Source of the DNA: Saccopteryx bilineata
Taxonomy: Eukaryota > Chordata > Mammalia > Chiroptera > Emballonuridae
Reading direction: 5' to 3'
Assembly: GCF_036850765.1 (NCBI RefSeq)
Contig: NC_089490.1
Span: forward strand, 389,374,558 to 389,438,557
Length of the DNA stretch: 64,000 nt
Of this stretch, positions 51,001-57,000 are shown piece after piece. Under the pieces are notes generated by a model. That model ran no database searches. It saw only the letters and a program-made list of their open reading frames with translations, and was not told the origin of the DNA. The translations under genes and the position numbers were made by a program. Position 1 is the first letter of the stretch; the number at the start of each line of letters is the position of its first letter.

Positions 51001-54000
51001 TTCTGTACTGTTCCTTTTCCTGAAATTATACTACATTTAATCTCAATAACAATGAAGCATTCGGTATTGTACATTTTTTATATAACTTCATGTAAATAAG
51101 TCTTGCCTCTACAATAACACTGTTTACTCCCAGTGGGCAAAGACCAGGTATTTGCTTCTTTTGTGTTCCCCATAGTGCCTAGCACAGATTGGAACAATCG
51201 TATACATTCAACAAATTGTTATTAACTGGGTAACTCTCTAAAGCACCCTCCCGAAATAACAAGCACATTATGTGCACAATCCATATTCCCTCCCTTGCTG
51301 GAAGCTTATGTCAGATAATTTCAACAGAGGATACAAGGCAAAGCAATATGCTGCTTGGATCTAACAGGCATATTCTGGGAGTTGGTGATTACGCTAGATT
51401 TGACCTTTACAGAATTCAGAAAGACATCCCTAATAAATCAAGATAGATGCACACAGAGCCATACATGGAACATGTGGTGGGCGACTAACTACGCCCACAC
51501 TGTTTCTTCCATGAAAGAGTTGCCTGGGATGCCGATCTGGGTACGGAGAAGCCTTCCTTCTTTGGAATCTTCTTCCCCACCCTGAGGTGAATGTCCATCT
51601 GGAAGATTTACTAAAAAAAAAAATCTTAACTAAACAACCGACTTGCTGTCCAAAAAACATATCTCCAAAAATATGAACTGTCCTTGATATATATGTATCT
51701 TTCTATGTCAAGATACATTGCTCCGAAATATAAGATTTAAGAGGTAAAAACAAAGTGACACAAGAAGAGCCAATACACGAATCTGTCCCAAGCAGGGTTC
51801 TCTTTTGCTACTAATTTCTAGGCACACTGAGACATTTTATTTCACAGTCACTAGTACTGAAAATAAATCCTTCAGAAGGTCAAAAAGCTGGGCAGAAGAT
51901 GTCAATGGTTCTATTTTTTCATCTCATTCTTCTCTAACCCAATCTGTACTCTCCTTTATGGCTAAAGGTCACAAAAAAGGAGCTAGCAAGGCCAACTCCC
52001 TCACACGGCTACGCCCTATCCTCTCTCCCAGCACAGCAAGGTATTCCAGAAGATGCAATGGAAGCTAAGGAGAGCCAAACCAAATGCATGGGTCTCAGAC
52101 ACTCCAGCTCCAGCCACAACACCTGCAGGTCTGAAGGAAGAGATACAAGGCGAAAAGTAAGGGATGCAGGAGAAGACAGAAAGCACCTGCTCACCTCCTG
52201 AGTGAATCTTCCTCAGAGCTTTCCTCAGTCATATCCTGATGTAAGGCCTCCTGTGATACAGTTCCAGTTCTGCTGGACTGGGTGTAAATTCTTTCCCAGT
52301 GGCCTGTCTCCTGGTTGAAGGCCACCCCCACAGTCCTCTCCTCCTGCGGACTAGCAGAGCTGCTCAACTCCAGCCTGCTGGAGCTGGGCGTTTGGCCCTC
52401 AGTCCGCTCGAGAGGTGGCAACTGGCTGCCACTTGATGGCATGCCCTCGAAGGTACTGGAGACCTGCCAGGAGGAGCTGGCCTCGCCAGAGGAGTAGTTA
52501 GATGTGGTTCTTTCCCAGCGCAGGGTATCGTTGTTAAAGGTCAGGAGATTGTGGCAAGCACGGCAGTGATTCAGGTGGCCACGGGACAGGTTAGAGTTGT
52601 TCTCACTGCTGTGTGGGCTGGGCTGATGGGAGGGACCAGGCCTCTCAGATTCAATGTTATTGTTGAGCATTTCCTGGGTCTGTTGGGTCTGGGGGGCTTC
52701 CCCATTCAGGCTCTGGTCCAGCTCCTGAAGCCGGTCATACTCCAAAAAGAAGCGTCTCAAGTCACATGGAAGCTCATGGCGAATGCTGCCCGGATTGTTT
52801 TGGCTGGAGCCATTCCCTCCATCTGACTCAGCTGCCAACCCTGAAGCTGGAAAACCCCTCCCTTCTGTAGCGGAAGTGTACACAGACGCCTGAGAGCCAC
52901 CTTCCTGCTGTCGCAGCACAGACAGCAAACTCACTGACGAGGCACTGGTCCTGGGCGGGGGCATGGATTCCGCCTCAGAGCGGGAGTTCAGACTGAGCAC
53001 TGTCCGGGTCCACTCAGAGCCTGTCAGCCCGGGGGCTATGTCTCGGTGATACCTAGATGGGTGGCTAGACAAAGGGCCTCCCAAAGAGCGACGGGTGGGA
53101 CCCAGACTGAGGTTGCGGAGCGTGTTGCCAGCAGTGTTGCTCGGGACTGTACTGAAGGCAGACGGCCGGTTCAGGAGGCCCTGGTCCTGCTGCGTTGACG
53201 AGGCCTGCTCCGGGGGATGGAAGGGCTCGGTCTGTACAAAAGAAAAGGAAGGGGTAGTAGCCCTGGCAGAAGCAGGGGGGACACTGTCCTGGTGTGGCAA
53301 GAGGGAAGGAACTCGAGTGCCAGAGCAGCGGCTGCAAAGGCACAGGATCCCAAGGTGCTGGCAGCACTCAGCTGTGGGGTAACTGACCCGCTGGCGGAGC
53401 CTGATGTAAGCGGAAGTCCTGGGGCGCTCCGTGGAGGGCTGAGGGGGAGGCGGTGGGGGTGAGGGGGTAGCAGAATCTTGCACTGTGCTTTGCTCTCCCA
53501 CCTGGATGCCAGAGGAGCGAGAGGACAGCATGTGCAGGAAATTGTGGAGGAGGGGCGTCCGGCGAACTGGCTGTGATTGCAGGAGGGCACGCTGACGGTA
53601 GTGGGATAATTCTGTTCCGTCTATGGGGATCTCTGGTTCGTCATCACCCTGTAATGTGGACCAAGGTGGAGCAGAGGAAGAGCAAAGGCCGTTAGGTAGA
53701 AACTCCAGGTAAACCAAAAACAGCTACTGATAATCATCCAAAGAAAATCTTTATAGATAACAACTCAATCTCCGAGGCACTGAGAACTGGCTTCAGATTT
53801 AGAATCATCATATGGTATTAAGTTACTTCCAATTAGCAACATTTCTGAATGAGTACAGCTGGCAAACCAATTCTCTTACAAAAGGCATCTCTCTAACACA
53901 GAAGCAGTGAGTGGAAGCAAAATGTTAAACAGCCCGAGACACATAAATGATATTCCATCAACACTACCTGGTGTCCTCGCTATGTAGCTCAGTTGGTTAG

Positions 54001-57000
54001 CCTTGGTCGTCAAACTGCGGGTCGTGAGCCACATGTAGCTCTTTGGCCCCTTGTGTGCAGCCCTTCCACAAAGGGTACTCCACTCTAATTAAGTTAATAA
54101 CAAGGTAGCTACCTATGTAGTTTAAGTTTAAAAAATTTGGCTCTCAAAAGAATTTTTTTTTTTTGTATTTTTCTGAAGTTGGAAATGGAGGCAGTCAGAC
54201 AGACTCCCGCATGCGCCCGCCCGGGATCCGCCCAACCGGGATCCACCCGGCACGCCCACCAGAGGGTGCTGTTCTGCCCATCCGGGGCGTAACTCTGCCA
54301 CAACCAGAGCCATTCTAGCGCCTGAGGCAGAGGCCACAGAGCCATCCTCAGCGCCCAGGCAAACTTTGCTCCAATGGAGCCTTGGCTGCGGGAAGGGAAG
54401 AGAGAGACAGAGAGGAAGGAGAGGGGGAGGGGTGGAGAAGCAGATGGGCGTTTCTCCTGTGTGCCCTGGCGGGGAATCGAACCCGGGACTCCCGCACGCC
54501 AGGCCTGAGCCAACCGGCCAGGGCCTTCTCAAAAGAAATTTCAATCGTTGTACTGTTGATATTTGGCTCTGTTGACTAATGAGTTTGCCGACCACTGGTC
54601 GGGAAGTAGGGAGGTTGCCAGATCAATCCCCATGGGGACACATACAGAAACAGATCAATGTTCCTGTCTCTTTCTCTCTCCCCCACGCCTTCCTCTCTTG
54701 CTAAAATCAATAAATAAAATTTTAAAAAATAAAAATACTTTTTAGCCTGACCAGGCGGTGGTGCAGTCGGACTGGGATGCAGAGGACCCAGGTTCGAGAC
54801 CCTGAGGTTGCCAGCATGAGTGCGGGCTCATCTGGTCTGAGCAAAAGCTCATGGACCCAAGGTCACTGGCTTGAGCAAGGGGTTACTCAGTCTGCTGTAC
54901 CCCACGGTCAAGGCACATATGAGAAAGTAATTAATGAACAACTAAGGTGTCGCAACGAAAAACTGATGATTGATGCTTCTCATCTCTCTCCGCTCCTGTC
55001 TGTTCCTATCTATCCCTCTCTCTGACTCTCTCTCTCTCTCTGTCTCTGTAAAATAAAAATAAAAAACTTTTTAAAAAATAAGAAAAAGAGCACCTGGCCA
55101 GTTAGCTCAGTCAATTAAGAGCATCATCCCAAAACAAGGTTGTGGGTTTGCTCCCCAGCCATGGCACACACAGGAAGCAACCAAAAAATGCACAAATGAG
55201 TAGAATAACAAATGCTTCCCTTTCTTCCCTGTCTCCCTAAAAATCAATAAAAAGTAAGCTTTGGCCAGTGCTTGGTTGGTTGGAGTGTCATCCCGGAGCA
55301 AGGGGGGTTGCTGGTTCGATTCCCTGGTTGGGACACATATAAGAGCAGCTCAATGGTCCTGCTCTCTCTCCCTGCTTCTCTCAAAAACAAAACAAAAAAC
55401 AAAAAAGCAAAAACAATGCCTGGTTACTTCTAATGAGGTGATCACCCAAAGATTTTGGAATTGACTCCCTTGTCATGATTATAGCTGTAACTTTGAATAC
55501 AGTCTGAAGCTAGTTTTGAATTTTGACTAGAGAGAAACACTTGAGCGTTGAAAGTTAAAGTCCAACATAATCAGAATTAGAGCACTAGTTTAGAAAATAA
55601 CCTACAGTTTAGATGTAGTTAGAACTGTTGATTAACTTACCTGCTGATTAGAGGGATTAACAATTGCTGTAAGTAAGTAGTGTCCAAGAGGATCAAATCT
55701 CACCAGCCTAAAAACAGGGAACAAAGAGGCACAGAGACATGCGTAGAGAGATTACGTGAACCAAGAGGAAACGTGTTCAAATTTACAGCAATCATCACTG
55801 GTAATGTTGCAATACTCAGGTATCCACTTCCCTAGAGACTTTCAAAACTTTTCAAAGAGATTAAAATAGTAAGACTCAATACTTTTTGTTATCTCCTCAT
55901 TCTTGCCAGAATAAGGAAATTGTATCACAAAAATGATTTCAAAAAACACCCAGGCTTCTACCTGGGAAGCCGCTACATTAAGCATATGTTTGCTCATACC
56001 TAGGAGCTCATCATAGGAGTAAAGCATAGAGCTCTCTGCCGCAAGTTCAGTTCTTCTCTCATATGGCAGCTACACTGGCAAGAGGACAAGTTCTGGTGGC
56101 ATCAAGTAATATAGATGAATCTTTAAGCTAGACTAGATTAGCTTATATCCAACTCTAATAGCAAGATGATCAAAGAAAAACAATGCATCAACTTTAATTC
56201 ATGCAATGTGAGTGCTGATTTTGAGGGCTAAATAAGTTATCAACTGGCATATCTGATACATACTTACATTTCCCTCTTTCAGTTTGATAAACACAGATAA
56301 CCAGAGATGAGCAATTATCCATCAAGCTACCTACCACCTAAACACCTTCCAGGTTTCTCAAAAAAAAGGGCTCTATTCTAAATCCAGATAGCTTTGAACC
56401 TAAAAAAGATTCTAACAATCCCGGTCTTCAGAGGCACTAAAGATGACTTCAGAGACCAAAAGATGATGCCAATAACGAACAGCTAAAATTAACAAAATGA
56501 ACTGCTTCCCAGCTGACTGGACAGCTGCTTACAAAGTAGGAGGAGCTGTAGGGATAAATAAAACCTGCCCTGAGCAGGAATAACACAATCTGTCTGAGGT
56601 GAAAGACAAGTATAAATGTTCTTGGCCATGCTAATCCTATGCCAGACATCACTGGTGGGCAGAGGACTCACCGGACCCGTTCCATCTCACTAGCTGTCTT
56701 CACTACAGCAAAGGGCTCCCGCCGACTCCAATCCCAGAAGTGAATCTCATTGGCAGTGGCAATCAGAAGGAGCTGAGCCGTAGGGTGGAAAGCCAGAGAG
56801 GCAATTGCATTGTTGCTGTCTGTGAACCAGCTTTCACTGCCACCCTATGAATGAACCAACCCAAATATTCTCAGGTTACAAGCTGCCAGCAAACTGGATG
56901 TCAATATCAAGACAGGTCCATATTTTAGGTAAAATGACTATAGCAGGGCCTACTTTAAATGTCCTCTGTAAAACAATGTAGAAAATCAGTGATCAAGCAG

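Larger units (their letters stand above)
13390..52194 (-). other. AMBRA1: AMBRA1 intron F-G, 38.8 kb, repeat-rich
   Basis: The largest intron in the window. Listed repeats fill much of it. Stretches without a supported gene or a well-defined repeat include 14444-15266, 15612-16430, 19020-19680, 20345-23130 (short frames near 20.6-21.1 kb have no recognisable homology), 24680-25480, 35042-35960, 39230-41150 and 48300-49860. L2-like fragments are seen near 20030-20340, 43750-44190 and 50880-51230. MIR-like fragments are near 23450-23620, 25490-25640 and 49880-50300, and a tract of the 'CACCTACTATGTGCCAGG' type is near 46220-46480. Confidence 0.8.

Noticed and set aside
52551..53462. Plus-strand frames of 81-95 codons opposite AMBRA1 exon F
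   Set aside because: Shadows of the GC-rich AMBRA1 coding exon on the other strand; no independent support.
53167..53717. Alternative AMBRA1 start or separate gene from the 508-codon frame beginning at 53717
   Set aside because: The first 23 codons of that frame are intronic; a good acceptor at 53650-53649 and the expected sequence GDDEPEIP fix the exon start.
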